From Bugula neritina (taxonomy: Eukaryota; Bryozoa; Gymnolaemata; Cheilostomatida; Bugulidae), in contig OZ037765.1 in the NCBI GenBank assembly GCA_964035545.1, positions 8,584,698 to 8,648,697 of the forward strand: a stretch of DNA of 64,000 bases. The letters are read 5' to 3'. Shown piece by piece: positions 1 to 12,686 of the stretch. Made by a program: the position numbers and the translations under genes. Under the pieces are notes generated by a model, which saw nothing but the letters and a program-made list of their open reading frames with translations, was not told the DNA's origin and ran no database searches. Each line of letters begins with the position of its first letter. The stretch's first letter is position 1.

Positions 1-142
1 CTGCCAACACCAGATATTTTAATTATAATAAAGGATGCAAGTATATGTATGTATGCAAATAATTTACGACAAACTTGTGACTCTAGAATTTTGGTTTAAT
101 AAGAAAGAATTTTTAAAATGCACTTGGTAAAACATGACTTAC

Positions 143-513
143 AAGAAATCTTTTTCATAGTTGCTTGCATTTGTTACGAGCTCATCTACTGGCTTAGATA
201 GCAACAGAGTTAGGGTGTATTTTAGCTCTTTTAGTCTTTGTTTTACGTTGCTATCTGTCACCTTCCATTTAGAAATATAATCATGAGGAATTTGTGCTTT
301 GGACCCATCAGAAAGACAGGCTGGAGGTGGCATCTCTGGTTCTGTTGGTGGTTTAGGAACAAGTTTTCCATCAGCACCTTCTCCATCAACTGCATCCTTG
401 TCAGCTGAGTCTGATTGGTTCCTGCCAATTGATGCTTTACCAGCATAACTTGGAGGGCCAGATTTTTTTGTTGTCAAATTTGTTTGTTGGCTCATTTCTG
501 GTAACTTTTCCAT
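143..513 (-). CDS. First coding exon of a partial ARM-TIR-SAM paralogue
   Basis: This is the 5' coding exon of a gene whose remaining exons lie beyond the left edge. The ATG is at 513 and translation gives about 124 residues. The donor is GTAAGT on the minus strand just after codon bases for DFL, in phase 2. The last ~62 residues (PPACLSDGS ... YEKDFL) match the N-terminus of the neighbouring 3237-8370 gene (PPSCLTDGS ... YERDFL) at roughly 55% by eye, and both exons end at the same residue and in the same phase. That is the signature of tandem gene duplication. The first ~55 residues are a low-complexity Asp/Pro/Lys-rich stretch absent from the neighbour. ARM, TIR and SAM domains are expected off the edge but cannot be seen. 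In-frame GTG lies just before the ATG; the ATG is preferred. Confidence 0.75.
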
Positions 514-3236
514 CACACTCTAATAATATTCACATAATCAATAAACATAGTTGGTGCATTATATACGTTATAAGTTGCATTATCTACTGTCAGTGCATGA
601 GTGATTTGAAGTTGTTAGTAAAATATAATCAATATAGTTAGAGGGCTGTGCAATATCAATATACTTTAGACCTGTGCAAAAATACTTCATACTCTACTAT
701 TTTTTGGAGATTCTTTAACATTTACCCTCCCCCACCGTGTTGCTAGTATGATATTGATTATTATCATATATATAGGTATATGTAATATGTAATTGATGTG
801 ATTGACAGTAAGTACTCATTATTGATGCTTTGTGATACTAGCTAGCTTAAACTCTTTTTAGTATGTAAAATACTTTTGTACAAGTGGTTTCTATAAAATA
901 TAATATATTTATTTGAAATTTTTTTCTACAATTTCTAGTTTAAATACCAACTTTTGCTTCTATAAAAACATGCACTGTAGCTTTTGTGCTTTTTATTGAG
1001 TTTTTATATTTAGTTGTTGCAATGTCCTATTGACCAGAATATTGTTTATAACTTCTATGAAATGTTTTACTAGTGTACTTCAAAAGGCACTCTTGTCCTA
1101 TACCTAGTTCCCATTCTCAGATCAAAACATACTAGTAATAAATGAGTAGCCATGCAATGATGAAAAAGTTATTTGCACAAAAACATGCCACTAATAACCT
1201 GATCAGCAATGTCTTACAATTGCAAGATGCTGAATAAAAAGACACTAAATTATCTTTTCAACACTAAACCCAAAAGCTTAAAATAAAATTTTAAAAAATA
1301 TATACAATTTGGATTAAACATATTTTTATAATGTAAATTAGTAGCTGATATGAAACTACACACTTTCGTAAACTTACTGATGAACTTCCCATTGCTCAAA
1401 AGCTCAAATCGAGATTGTCCAAACTGATGATTGTAGTGTTACTAAGACTTTAGTTTCTAGCAACAGATTTTACTAATTTCTTTCACTAATATAGGATTAT
1501 TTTCTATTGAAATCTTTACACAGTAAAATCAAGTTAATCTAAACAGTTGTGGATGTAAGTTCTAAACCTTCTTACATATAAACAAATAATATAAACTAAT
1601 GGGCACGCAGCTACACACTACTTACTATTTAATAAAAGTAAAACCCTCTGTTTGTATTGCATATAGATCTATATCAAATCAAAATTGAACTAGCTTAGCA
1701 AGAGGTTACAATATGAATATTGAATTACTGAACTAAGAAGAAAATGCTTACTACTTACTAAGCTCTCAATAATAGACTCTGTTGCTAGCCAAGCTAAACA
1801 AACATTAGGCTAGAACAAAAGGTGTGCTAAGTTTGTTCACCAAGGAGATTGTGTCAAACATTATGAGTTCGTTTACTCAATGCAATATAAAAAGCTGCAT
1901 GTTATTATACTGAGTGCATCAGTTGCTTAGCAACAGCTTCCTGTTTACAAGAGAGGATAACTCTTTTATATTATACAGCTTTCTAATTTGCTGATAACCT
2001 GATACAAAACCTGTAGGCCCTACAGTAAAATAATTTCTAATAATTATGATTTAATTTTATATATATCACACACACACACACGCACACACACGCACACGCT
2101 CACGCACGTGCACGCACACACACATACATAATATAATTATGTGTATATATGTATATATGTGTATATGTATGCATATAATATGTGCATATATCTATATATA
2201 TGTATACATATGTGTACAATGCTATTACATAATAATACTATTACACAATGTTTATAATAAAAACACATAATAGTTGATTATTAAACCAACATGGTATGCT
2301 TAAATGTTATGCAAATAGATGACAGCAGAAGGTATTCACAAAATGGCCCACAGTGCATTTTTGTCAAAGACTGCATTTAGTTAGGTCTTTAAAACAAGTT
2401 TACAAGTAAGAAAATATTTTATTTCCCAATATATGCATGTGATTTGTTCTAAGTTAGAGACAGTGTCATCAAATATTTTATAGGAATACAGGTTGCAGAA
2501 CATTCTACAGAATTATGTCTAGAACTTAATTAACGGTTTTATTTTGTAGTTGTACCTGATTGTTACAGTAAAATAACATTGACTTTCTACTATTTAGTTG
2601 TTAGCCAAAGCAACAGTATATGCAACGACCATAATGGTAGCCACGATAGTAAGTGGTAGAAAGTAGAATAATGACAGTGCTTATTGTGGTTCTTAATTCT
2701 TTACATGCTTACACCTACACTGCATACACTCTTATAGCTCATTAGCTAATAAAGAATAAATTGGTTATTAATTGGTCAACCCACCACTGCTCTTGAATCA
2801 GATAAAATTTATGGCAAGCTTGTAACTGCTTAAACTATTTCTTGGAAAATTATCAGAAATTTAGATAATGGTTAAAAATAGCGATTTGACCCCTCAGTTG
2901 CAATATTAATCAAAATATAGATAAATTATTCTAATAGCTAATATTGTTGGGGTAACACATAATTTTATATGCTATATGTATGTTACAGTTTATTCACTAT
3001 AAACTTACTTTATTATATCTACTTTTATGTTTTTTTATTACTTTACTCCTTTAATTTTCTTTTAAATTCAACATGCAAATACACCAATGTTTGTATTTAC
3101 TTTCCAAACAATGATAATGTTAAAACATTAATAAAATAGAACATAGTAAAAATTACAAAATATGGTGGCCAACGAGGCATATATTATATTAGTCATGAAG
3201 AGTGCACAAAACATTTTGAAAACAAAATAAAACACA
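514..3236. other. Intergenic region between the two ARM-TIR-SAM paralogues
   Basis: No coding exon could be supported here on either strand. The stretch should contain the promoter and 5' UTR of the left paralogue and the 3' UTR of the 3237-8370 gene. A minus-strand AATAAA (TTTATT at 3009-3014) is a reasonable poly(A) signal for that gene. It also contains the CA/AT simple repeat listed separately. Confidence 0.5.
2064..2216. repeat. Compound (CA)n / (CG-CA)n / (TATG)n microsatellite
   Basis: The tract starts as CA dinucleotides with CG interruptions to about 2125 and then continues as alternating purine-pyrimidine TATG/TATA steps to about 2216. It lies in the intergenic space between the paralogues. 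Alternating purine-pyrimidine sequence can adopt left-handed DNA; that is a property of the class, not something shown here. Confidence 0.85.
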
Positions 3237-6200
3237 TTACATGCAAATAAGTTTTCTAATGGCAAGGTTTAGTCTGAGTAAATGTAACAAAGGCATGTGA
3301 TATTCACTCTTCATTAGGTCATAATACACATCCGGGGACATAACTCTCATTGCTGCTAATTCTGCTAATAATGCACCATCAAAACCTGAAAACCTACAAT
3401 TACAGTAAGATATTTATACATATTTAACAAGCCTTATAGTTGTAATACACAATCATTTTATTATAGCTGCCAATGCCAAAATGCGTACATTTTATGTTTT
3501 AAAATTTATCTGCTGCATAATTATGGCTGATTTCAAACATTCATTAGCATAATAAAAACAGATGTGGTTATCTACTTCTACAATTTGTTTGCCAAACAAT
3601 GAAATTTTGTTTTACTCAATTAATTAAGTAAAAATTGCACAGGTAAAAATGGCACAGGTAATAATGGCACAAATGAAAAAATAGGTAAACATGGCACACT
3701 GATGTTAAATTCCCAAACCCAGACCCCAACCCAAGCCTCAAACCCAAACCTCTCACCCCAAACCCCAATATTGAAAATGTACCATCTTTACCTAATTTTA
3801 CAGTTGTGCTATTATTACCTGTGCCATTTTTATTGTCCCATTATCACCTGTGCCATTTTTACTGTCCCATTTTTACCTGTGCCATTTTACTCACTTATCA
3901 ATGTATTCACTGAGTTGATATTCCGTCAGCCATTGACCAACTCTTTCACTAGTCCAACCCTGACAATTAAGGCTGGCTATATTAAACTCTGCTTTGGACC
4001 CGGTGATTAGTGAGTCGGATCTCTGCAGCAGCGCAGAATATGGCTGTAGTTGCGCAGGCGCCACAGGCAGCGCTGCCGTATTAGCTGCTGACTGAACTAC
4101 CTCTTCTTCTTCCATCTCTATCACTGGGTTTTCATCTATAATTATTTTAGTGTAAAAGGAATGCATTAGGATAATTTTCAAAACATACTTCAAAGAAAAT
4201 ATTGTCACTGCATAAATTTTCAACAGTTCGAGTTTTTTGCTTAAAATTATACTCTTTAAAAACACTGTATATTACTGTGATACCACAATGTCACAAAGTG
4301 TTAGATATAATTAAGCTTATATGAAGCAAAAATTGGTAAAGGGAAAAGTCAGACCTATTATAAAGTTTAAATTAATAATTTGCTTTGTGTTTGGTGTTGG
4401 TGCAAAATCTCAGGTTATTTTATTTCAAAAGAAGAAAAAACAATGTCAAAACTTAATTTAAGGAAAAGCAAAAGTTGTCCATTTGTTTTCGAAAACTTAT
4501 TAATTTATTAATGAAAATCAGAAACAAGACTACCCGAAATATTTTACTACTCTTTGAAACATACCTTCCCCAGGCCTGATCTTCCCATCTTCACCAGCAG
4601 CTTGAAGGAAGCTTTGGAATTTATTTTCGTAATCAGCTTTCTTGGAGAGATCATAGAAATATGTGGAGCCCAAGAGAAAGCCCAGCCAGCCATCAGGGCG
4701 GTATTTGGGCTGAAGGCGAATTGGTATAATCTTCTTTTGTAAGTGGTGAGCATACTCTATTTCTGTTCAAGTTGGAAAATAAAATCAACAACATTTCAAT
4801 TAATATATATAGTAACTGCAGATAAGAATGTCTATGTATATACATATGCATGAGCATACCATCTGTAGGAAGTTTCTAGGCTTTGTATGAGCAAATATAG
4901 TAAACTATACTATGGTAAGTTCTGTATTCATGTATAAGCCATAAGATATTGGCTATAGCTGCTCGGCATGTAACAAATTTGCAATGAGTAATATTACATA
5001 ACTTATGGGCTTACCTTGTCTACCTGCGGAACTAGCTTTGTATTTCTCTGTTAAAATCGGCACAAACAGTGCTGAACTCTCAACCGCCTTGGCCATGGAT
5101 TGGAGAGTAGAACCAGCTACAACAAAGAATATACGTTAGTTAGTGTGGCAATCAAGCAGGGCCTCATAGTTGCATAGGTATAGCTGTTTATTAGTATGAC
5201 ACAGTTGCATTGTTGATTTACACTGCAATGCTGTAAATGACAAAGTATTACCATTAATAAAGTTGACCAACTTACATATAAAATTAAACAACTTTTATAA
5301 TAAATTTTATTGCTATTATTAGGATGCCTATTACATTTTATTACGCCATTATTATTGCAACTTGATTACAATTTGTATAAACCTTCTTGTAACTGCATCT
5401 CAATATACATGAAATGCATGCACTCTAAAAAATGCTACGTACATATTATGCATAAAACAGATTATAAAATGAATTAACTTATATTGAAATGACACAGATT
5501 GTGCAGAACTTGTCAAAATTTCTTATTTAACACCCATCAGTCATTTCATTCAAGTTTTATTTCTCAGTAAAGTTTTTAATATTATGATTATTTATATGAA
5601 TTGAAAATGTCAACCTTTTGAGAGTATAAAAAACTTTACCTAATATTTAATTAAACACACAACTATGTTAAAATATTATTATGTTCTGCATGTGCAATTA
5701 AATCACAAAGTTAAAAACCTTCTGTATATAATATGATACTATTTGCTGAATATCAGACAGGGTTCAGTTGAAGTCACAGCATCTCAAGTTGAATGAAACC
5801 AATTAATTGAGCAAGTCAAGTTGAGTCAAGCAAAGATTTACGGAAGCTTGAGAATTTTATTTGCTCCTGTCAGCAATATTCAAGTCCAGGTGACTTGAAC
5901 CCAACTCTGCTAACAGCTGTGATCAAGTACTTTCACATTTGATAGATTGAGTTGAAAAGAGAAATTAATAGTTTGAGTTCTCATTTGACAGCCTCAGAGC
6001 TATATTTTTAACAAACTTACACATGTGCTCTACATCAATCCAGACTCTGTATCCAGCTTCTTTTAACCTCTTCCTGATCTTGAGTACTTCAGTTTGCACA
6101 TCCCATTGATAGCTTATCATTATGTGTTGAATTTTCTCTAAAATTTAATTATTATACAGAGCAAGAAATTTCATACCTAAGTTTTGTTATTTACCGTGCA

Positions 6201-8370
6201 CACATATACTAAATATATTTGATGCAAAATTTACGATGATGAAAAATATATAATATGATGCTCGCTTTATTATATAATTTATAAGTAGCACCAAAGTCAT
6301 CACACTATCACATCCTCAAAAATATTATACTTTGTAGTTTACAGTGTTGAACTCTTTTTGAATTAAATTATGTAGGAAATTGTTCCTTTATTCCATGTGT
6401 ATTGCAATCAAACAATTTTTTAATTTAAAAACATTATTAGATAATAATCATGCTATTGCAGAGCTACTGTAAAGCCAAATATTTAGGACATTATTTATAA
6501 TACTTCACGTCTATATCTTATTGGAGACATTGAAAAATATCACAGCGTGTAGCTTACAGATTTTTTATGCAATATAGTATACACATGCAGCTTACTTTCT
6601 CCAGTTTCAGCTGAAGTATCGGTCTTTGAGCTAACTTTCTGAAGGCGCTGGGTTTCTCCCTCCACCTTCCAAATCGCACCACCAGCTGCAGATTTTAGAG
6701 CAGGTATTTGACTGTCAGCTAGTTTATGCAGCTCTACAACAAACAATGCAATGTACTAAAGTTGAGGTCATTCAACTATTATATTGATAAGGTTGAACTT
6801 TATGAATAGAATATCAAAATAAGTTGAAATCAATCTGTAAACTTTTACTTAGTAACAAACCTCCCATACAGCCTGGCTCCTGTTTGATCATATTCTTACT
6901 TTCCTCGTCAAAGGCCAATGCCCAGACACCTTTGGCTGCGGCTTCTTGCAACCCTGGTTTGTTTCTACCCAACGCTTCGACATACAGTGGCAGAACTCCT
7001 GCCTTGACTAGTTTACTTTTGTTAGCATCAACTACTGCAATATTGTTTAATCCAGCAATTAATTCGTCTGCATGATAGCCATATTTTCTAGAATGTTCAT
7101 TGGTATTGTTGAGAGCATCTCGAAGCACTTTTATGACAAATTCTATGTCAGTTTCGTCCAGTTCAATAATAGCAGTTGTACTTGAACCATCCTGTTCAGT
7201 TAACAGATAAGAGCAACTAAGAATACTCTTTGTTTTAAGAGTACTTGTTCCACATCGCCTGTACTGAGCTGCGATTCGCAGTGCTTCTCGTTGTCTCAGA
7301 TCTGGAAGGCATGTGTCATATTTATTGCAAAAGTTGTGTATGATCCCCAGAGCTGCTGTAACGAGCTTGTGCTGAGGATGGTTTGAATCCACTTCCAGAG
7401 GGCTCAAATATTTGTCCAAACTCTGAAGTATAAATTCAATGACTCCTTCGTATAAAACTTTCAACACTTCATCTATTTTCATATCACTTCCATTCCAAAA
7501 GATTATTAGCAAGTTGTACCAATTCATTAGCGAATGTACTAAATGCTTTTGAGTTTCAGTGAATGATTTCCATAACTGTCCAGCAGTAACAAGTTTTTCA
7601 TCGCAGTCTTGTTTTTTTAACTCAAATTCTTGGACAATAGCATTCCAGTAGTCTTTGGCTAGTTCTATTACACCGCCGTCTATTAGGGCCTGGAGAATCA
7701 GCTGTCTGTTTACATACTTGTTGTTGTGGACCTTGAAGGTTCCTTTGCACAGTAAACTACATGATAAAATAAACTGATATTAGGTGGCATAACATGAAAT
7801 ATTAAACTCTTTTTGTATTATATGTTTTTGTAGCTCACAATAATTATATTCTAATGAGAAGAAAGTTTATAAAGTTATTCCAGCTTTGACAGTTTGAAGT
7901 GTTATATTCCCACATAGTTTTTAAATTTGTGTAGTCAGTTTAAACTTCAACCCAAACAAAAGCCTACATTCAATAAACAAAATAAAACCAAGACAAAACT
8001 GCCAAAGTTATTTATAATATAATTTTTAATTGTGGTATTCCTACAAAAAGCCTAAATATTCAACTCAAAAGTTGCATGCAATAAGGTTAATTAATTACAA
8101 AAACCTAAACAACTCCAAAATTTATACTTGTCACCTTAATTTGACAACTTACTAGAAATCTCTTTCATATTTCTGAGGATTGGAAATTAGTTCTGCCATT
8201 CCCTTATTTTTTAATAGGTTTAAAGTGTAGAGTATCTCAGTAATTCTCTGCTCTTTGTTAGCCTCAGTCACTCTCCATTGGTGAATGTAGTCACGGGGTA
8301 TTTGCTCGTTGGACCCGTCTGTTAGACAACTAGGTGGGTCCCACTCTTCTGTTCTTTTAGGAGCCTTCAT
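3237..8370 (-). CDS. ARM-TIR-SAM protein (SARM1-like parts, different order)
   Basis: Eight exons join in phase: 8153-8370, 6861-7756, 6596-6733, 6021-6137, 5015-5116, 4565-4762, 3895-4135, 3237-3393. Total 2,067 nt, about 688 residues, ATG at 8370, TAA at 3237-3239. Domains: a ~73-residue N-terminal region, armadillo-like helices (about 75-400, e.g. LIAGLNNIAVV, AAAKGVWALAF), a TIR domain (about 418-555) opening HIMISYQW with a BB-loop region WIDVEHM, then an acidic/Ala linker and a SAM domain (about 616-684, WTSERVGQWLTEYQLSEYI). Glu491 in RQEIEYA aligns with the catalytic Glu of SARM1 (HKEIVTA), so NAD+ cleavage is plausible. SARM1 itself runs ARM-SAM-SAM-TIR; here TIR precedes a single SAM. 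Role in immunity or NAD-dependent degeneration is inferred from the family. A paralogue begins at 513. No signal peptide or membrane segment was seen. Confidence 0.85.
3628..3890. mobile_element. Foldback (inverted-repeat) element with internal subrepeats
   Basis: The two ends are inverted copies built from repeated AGGTAAAAATGGCACA units. The left arm runs about 3628-3700 and the right arm about 3785-3890 in the opposite orientation. Between them is a C-rich tract of CCAAACCC-type motifs (3715-3772). The right end stops within the first few bases of the minus-strand intron whose donor is at 3891-3894. No coding capacity is visible, so it would be non-autonomous. Confidence 0.7.
5758..5909. 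mobile_element. Short MITE-like element with imperfect terminal inverted repeats
   Basis: The left end CAGGGTTCAGTTGAAGTCAC and the reverse complement of the right end CAGAGTTGGGTTCAAGTCAC match at about 15 of 20 positions, in opposite orientation. The element is ~152 bp, intronic in the ARM-TIR-SAM gene, and has no ORF. No clear target-site duplication was found, so the boundaries are approximate. Confidence 0.4.
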
Positions 8371-9829
8371 TCTCTTGAGCTTTGAAATATTATATAGTTC
8401 ATTAGCTATGAAAGTAACCTGCTTTTGGTTTGTTTTACTGTATTTTTAAGATGCTAGTAGTATGTCATACAATATAGACGTAGTATAATTTAACTGGCAG
8501 TAAATAAATTGTGCAATGCAATTTAATATCATTCAACTCCTACTCACTATTACTATTAGTACATCATATTTTATTCTTGTCCATCATTCTGACTCTTTAA
8601 AATAAACTTTGCTAATCATCAATATATATTCAGATAATTGTAATTAATGGAACATATATAATGTTATACAATAATTATAAGTAGAATCAGAATGTTGTAT
8701 ATAAATTAATAAGCAGCTACTTACAGCATTATAACTATTACTTTATTAGATGCAAATACTTACAATATATATGTAGAGAGAAAGCACCTTGCTTTCAACT
8801 TTCTAACCTGTCACCGTGTGTTGACCAGCAACTTGCTTACAACATAAAGTAGTACTTAAGCATTGCATGATATGACTTCCTAGTAATCGACACTAGAGTT
8901 GCTAGTTCTATTGCAATGCAAGAACGTTGTTTACATTTGCTCTGGTTGCTTAGCAACCCTGTGTAAATTATTAGTTGTACTCGCTGTATCTCGATGTAAT
9001 CGACTTGATAATTTTCCACGTAATGTAGCTCTTCCAGTGTGCTCTATGAACTTTAACCTTTTGAGTACTACAAGCATGCATTTAATTAAATAAAACGCTG
9101 TCAACACTGATAGATCATTGTTGAATTTCTTGGAAGCGAAGAGTTGTCATTTTAAAAAGCAGAACCATATTATAATCAACAGTAGAATAAACCAAGTCTA
9201 ACAAAATATTTAAACCACCACAACTTATTTTATAACTTATAACTGTCATTGTGGTTTCACAAGTCAACTGTAATTTGTGTTAAGATTCTTATTTTCTTTA
9301 TTGAAGTTTATTTTACGAAAGAAAAACAGTAACATAACAAAATAAACACAATAATATAACAAAATAAACACAGTAATATAACAACAAACTGAAAATTTAA
9401 CAAACATGTTCAATGTTATATATATTTATCACACTAAAACTATCAGGGTCAGTTTTGCTGTTGCTATAGTTGGTAAGTGCCATGAGTGCCATTTCATTGG
9501 TAACTTGCAGTTCTTCCATTACACCGTCTTCACAAAAAAGCATGGCCTGTGTCAGCAACTTTCCTATAACATTAGAGTTTACATCTTTTCAGTTACATAT
9601 AGGCTATAATAAAACTTAACTATACTCATATATAACATACTTGATTAGCAATACAAGTTACAACTCAATAGCTTATAAAAGAAACTAAAACAATATTGTG
9701 ATCAATTAAAAATAGAAACAAGTGAAGAACATAAGCAAACATTGAGTTTAAATAATAACCCATTATAAGTTAATCTTTGACCAGCTGTCACTACACATTT
9801 GAAATTTGTGGGAAAGTTAACCAAATAGC
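8371..9829. other. Intergenic region between ARM-TIR-SAM and TRIM-like genes
   Basis: No exon could be supported. The region should hold the promoter and 5' UTR of the ARM-TIR-SAM gene and the 3' UTR of the TRIM-like gene (stop at 9830). A weak AT-rich tandem repeat of about 23 bp (AACAAAATAAACACA core, ~2.5 copies) lies at 9331-9382. A minus-strand AATAAA is present near 9297-9302. Confidence 0.4.
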
Positions 9830-12479
9830 CTATAATCTCAAAGCATAACTACCTGTCTCTGAGTTTAATACAGAAATGTGTGAAGGTTTTGTAAGCACGT
9901 AGACTCTGCCAAACTTGTCACAGGCTGAAGCTACGGGTGCCATAACTGAGGCGGTGGCCCAGATAACTTCTCCTGACTCAACGTCTAGTCGAACTACTTG
10001 ATTGGTTGAACAGCATGTCACGATAACTGATTTGGTTTTCCACAGAGGACTCAGTTTTCTGACGCATCTCCTACTTTGAAATATATCTTTGACATGCAAG
10101 CCATCTGAGGAATATACAGCCAGTTTATCTCGACTTGAAATGATCAGCTTATTCTTGATCAAAGCGATACTAGCACCAAGTACATTCGAGGTTTCAAGTT
10201 TTCTAACAAACTCCCCATTTGACTGATAAATGTGTATGAATCTAAGGTACTCCGTAACATCCATTACATGCACATAGATAATTTGTTTAGAAGCTGCTAT
10301 TCCAACAATAGTATAGGATGGGTCGATTATTATAAGCTGCTTCAATTTCTTTTCTCTATCTATCTTATAGATCATAGGCCCATAACTATCGACCACATAG
10401 ACATCGTCAAACTTGTAGCTGGTCATGTGGGAGCCAAATCCATCAAACCTGTAAGTATGGCAACTATCGTTAGAGAAGGACAACTGGTGATCCATTCTTC
10501 TTGAAGCTGGCAACTTTTCGCCATCTGACAATTCCTCAGCCAGACTCTTGTCTGTTAGGCTGTTGTCTGCTTCACTATAGATATCTACCCCATCTCTCTC
10601 TGCCGCGCTGTCCTCAGTCTCACTGTTTAGAGGGAAATTAACTCTGCCAGGTTGTGGAGAGTCACCATCACACCCTGAAATAGTTCAAAGTTAAACCAAA
10701 TAAGGTGCTATTTTGTGAATATCAATAACTATAGATTGTAACATTGGCTATAAGAGTTTGAATATGTGGATGCATTACTTTCATCTGCAGGGAGGTTACT
10801 GGACAGTGTTGAAGAATAAAATGGGATACTAGCAGAGTCAACCAGTTCAACTTCAGTCTGTCTGTGTCTCTCTCCTGCAGGTAATAAAAGAACTTAAGTT
10901 GCATAACATGCGAAACTGTTTAAGTTCTCTTGCACAAACATGCAGCGCTATAAAAATTAGTATTTTAAAATATCCATTTCTGTTTTACGAAAATGCAGTG
11001 GCATTATAATTGCTTTAAAAGCATCAATAGATCAATAACAAAAATTTGAAATTTATAGTATATTTTGTAAAAAAAAGTGTTTTTAAATATTTTCTTGACC
11101 TATTACTGCTATAAGATTTGTTTAATCTTGGAGTTTTATAGTATAAGTTGCAGACTAAACAATTACAATCGGACTTTGATCAGCCCTTTTCACCTGTTAC
11201 TTTGGGCTCCAGCAATTTTGTTAAGTATAATTCTGGTAGTTCAGCATTCACTATCATCATTAAACTTTCTTCTACATCTCCACCTATTTTCAGAATTCCT
11301 CCCTAGCAAAAAATATTTATATTCCTCACATCTAATTTTAATGAAACATTTAATTAAAAAAAGATTTTGCATGCACCACTGACTTTTATGGTTCATTGTG
11401 AGGTAAAAATCTATCAATAGATTTCAGTTGAAGCTATTATCTGGCATATATGATCAAGAAAATACTGCAAGCTTATTCCATCATAATAATTTTCTGTGTC
11501 AAATAAAGCCTAGTAATTCCATAACCATATAAATTTGGTCTATACAAGCATTTTAATTATGCAAATATGAAACTTATATGAACTAATGTTTGATTAGTAT
11601 ACCATATAGCAGATAGATATTACAGTGTAGATGACTAAAACTGATGCATGTAGACCTGAGAGCATGAATAATGAGTGTATGAGAGCAAATTATAGACCTA
11701 TGAGAGCGTTTTGTGAGCATATGAGAGAGAATAATGGTTAGGTACTTTATTATAAGCATGTGAGATACAATAATAAGTGAATTTTTGACCATTTGGCACT
11801 CCATATGTAGAATGTATTTGTCTATAATATTTCTTAAATAAATAATAAAATCTACATCGACTTACTGGTCTTCGAGCCGCCAAAGTTTTCTCTAACAGTT
11901 CATTTGCTCTCTCCACTTTAGCTCTTCGAGGCTTCACGACTTCTTCGATAAATCTTGTGAATTCATCTATTACATTTTCTGCACTTTTTGACAATTTGCT
12001 TTCCAACTTGTTATATTTTGTCAAAATTTCTTTAACCTGTTAACCGAATTAAAAAGTGAAATTTTTTTATAATTTATTTATTAAATTATTGTTGAAAAGT
12101 CTTAAAATTGTGCTTTTTTATCAACTATTTTTGCCCTCAATTTATTATGAAACTTAGGAATTTAATGCCTGCATAATGTTTAAAATTCTTCAGCACTGAA
12201 ACATTTCATTATAACAATAAACCTAATTTCATAATCTAGAAATTCAAATAAAAACACGCAACAGTAAAAATTAAATTTGAAAACCAAAAGTACCTGGTCA
12301 TCTCTTTGTGTGTGGATTAACTGCAAATTCTTTTTCAGGTCACAATGTAGTTTCTCTACAGACTTTTCACAAGCATTGATCAAATTATTCAAGTTTTTTC
12401 TTTTATCATTCAATAAATATAAGTATTTGGCGAAACTGTCTTTTGTAGAAGGGATATTTAGATGTTTTGCTGAGGCCAT
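9830..12479 (-). CDS. TRIM-like coiled-coil / beta-propeller protein without RING
   Basis: Four predicted exons: 12294-12479, 11866-12036, about 10779-10869 and 9830-10674, giving about 430 residues (TAG at 9830-9832). Residues 1-119 are a charged coiled coil (LHCDLKKNLQLIHTQRDDQ, then ELLEKTLAARRP). An acidic linker follows (about 120-205). The last ~230 residues contain repeated beta-strand blocks such as DDVYVVDSYGPMIYKIDR, DGLHVKDIF and DKFGRVYVLTKPSHISVLN, like the NHL/propeller half of invertebrate TRIM-NHL proteins. No RING or B-box Cys/His cluster was found upstream of the Met, so it probably lacks direct E3 activity. The exon 2-exon 3 junction is uncertain: the best frame for exon 3 needs an acceptor a few bases inside the strongest CAG. 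An in-frame ATG at 12509 would add ten residues. Cytoplasmic scaffold or RNA-binding roles are only family-level guesses. Confidence 0.65.
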
Positions 12480-12657
12480 GTTCCATGAGAACACTTCAAA
12501 ATAATACATAAAACAAATTAGCTACCAAAGATTACATGTGTTTATTATCTATACTGTCCTAGTTATTACTCCCACCAACACGTAATATATAACATGTGAA
12601 GATTTTAAATTTAAATAATTACTTGACTTTATTTTTGACCTAACTCATAATTCTTTT

Positions 12658-12686
12658 GTCTAGACTCTAGACTCTAGAGTCTAGAC
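12658..12686. repeat. 29-bp palindrome of CTAGA units
   Basis: GTCTAGACTCTAGA is followed by its near-exact inverse, with the centre at CTCTAGAG. The sequence could form a small hairpin or cruciform. It lies about 180 bp upstream of the TRIM-like start codon. No function is evident. Confidence 0.6.

Noticed and set aside
3715-3772. CCAAACCC-rich tract as an interstitial telomere repeat
   Set aside because: It does not follow the TTAGGG/CCCTAA unit and lies inside a foldback element.
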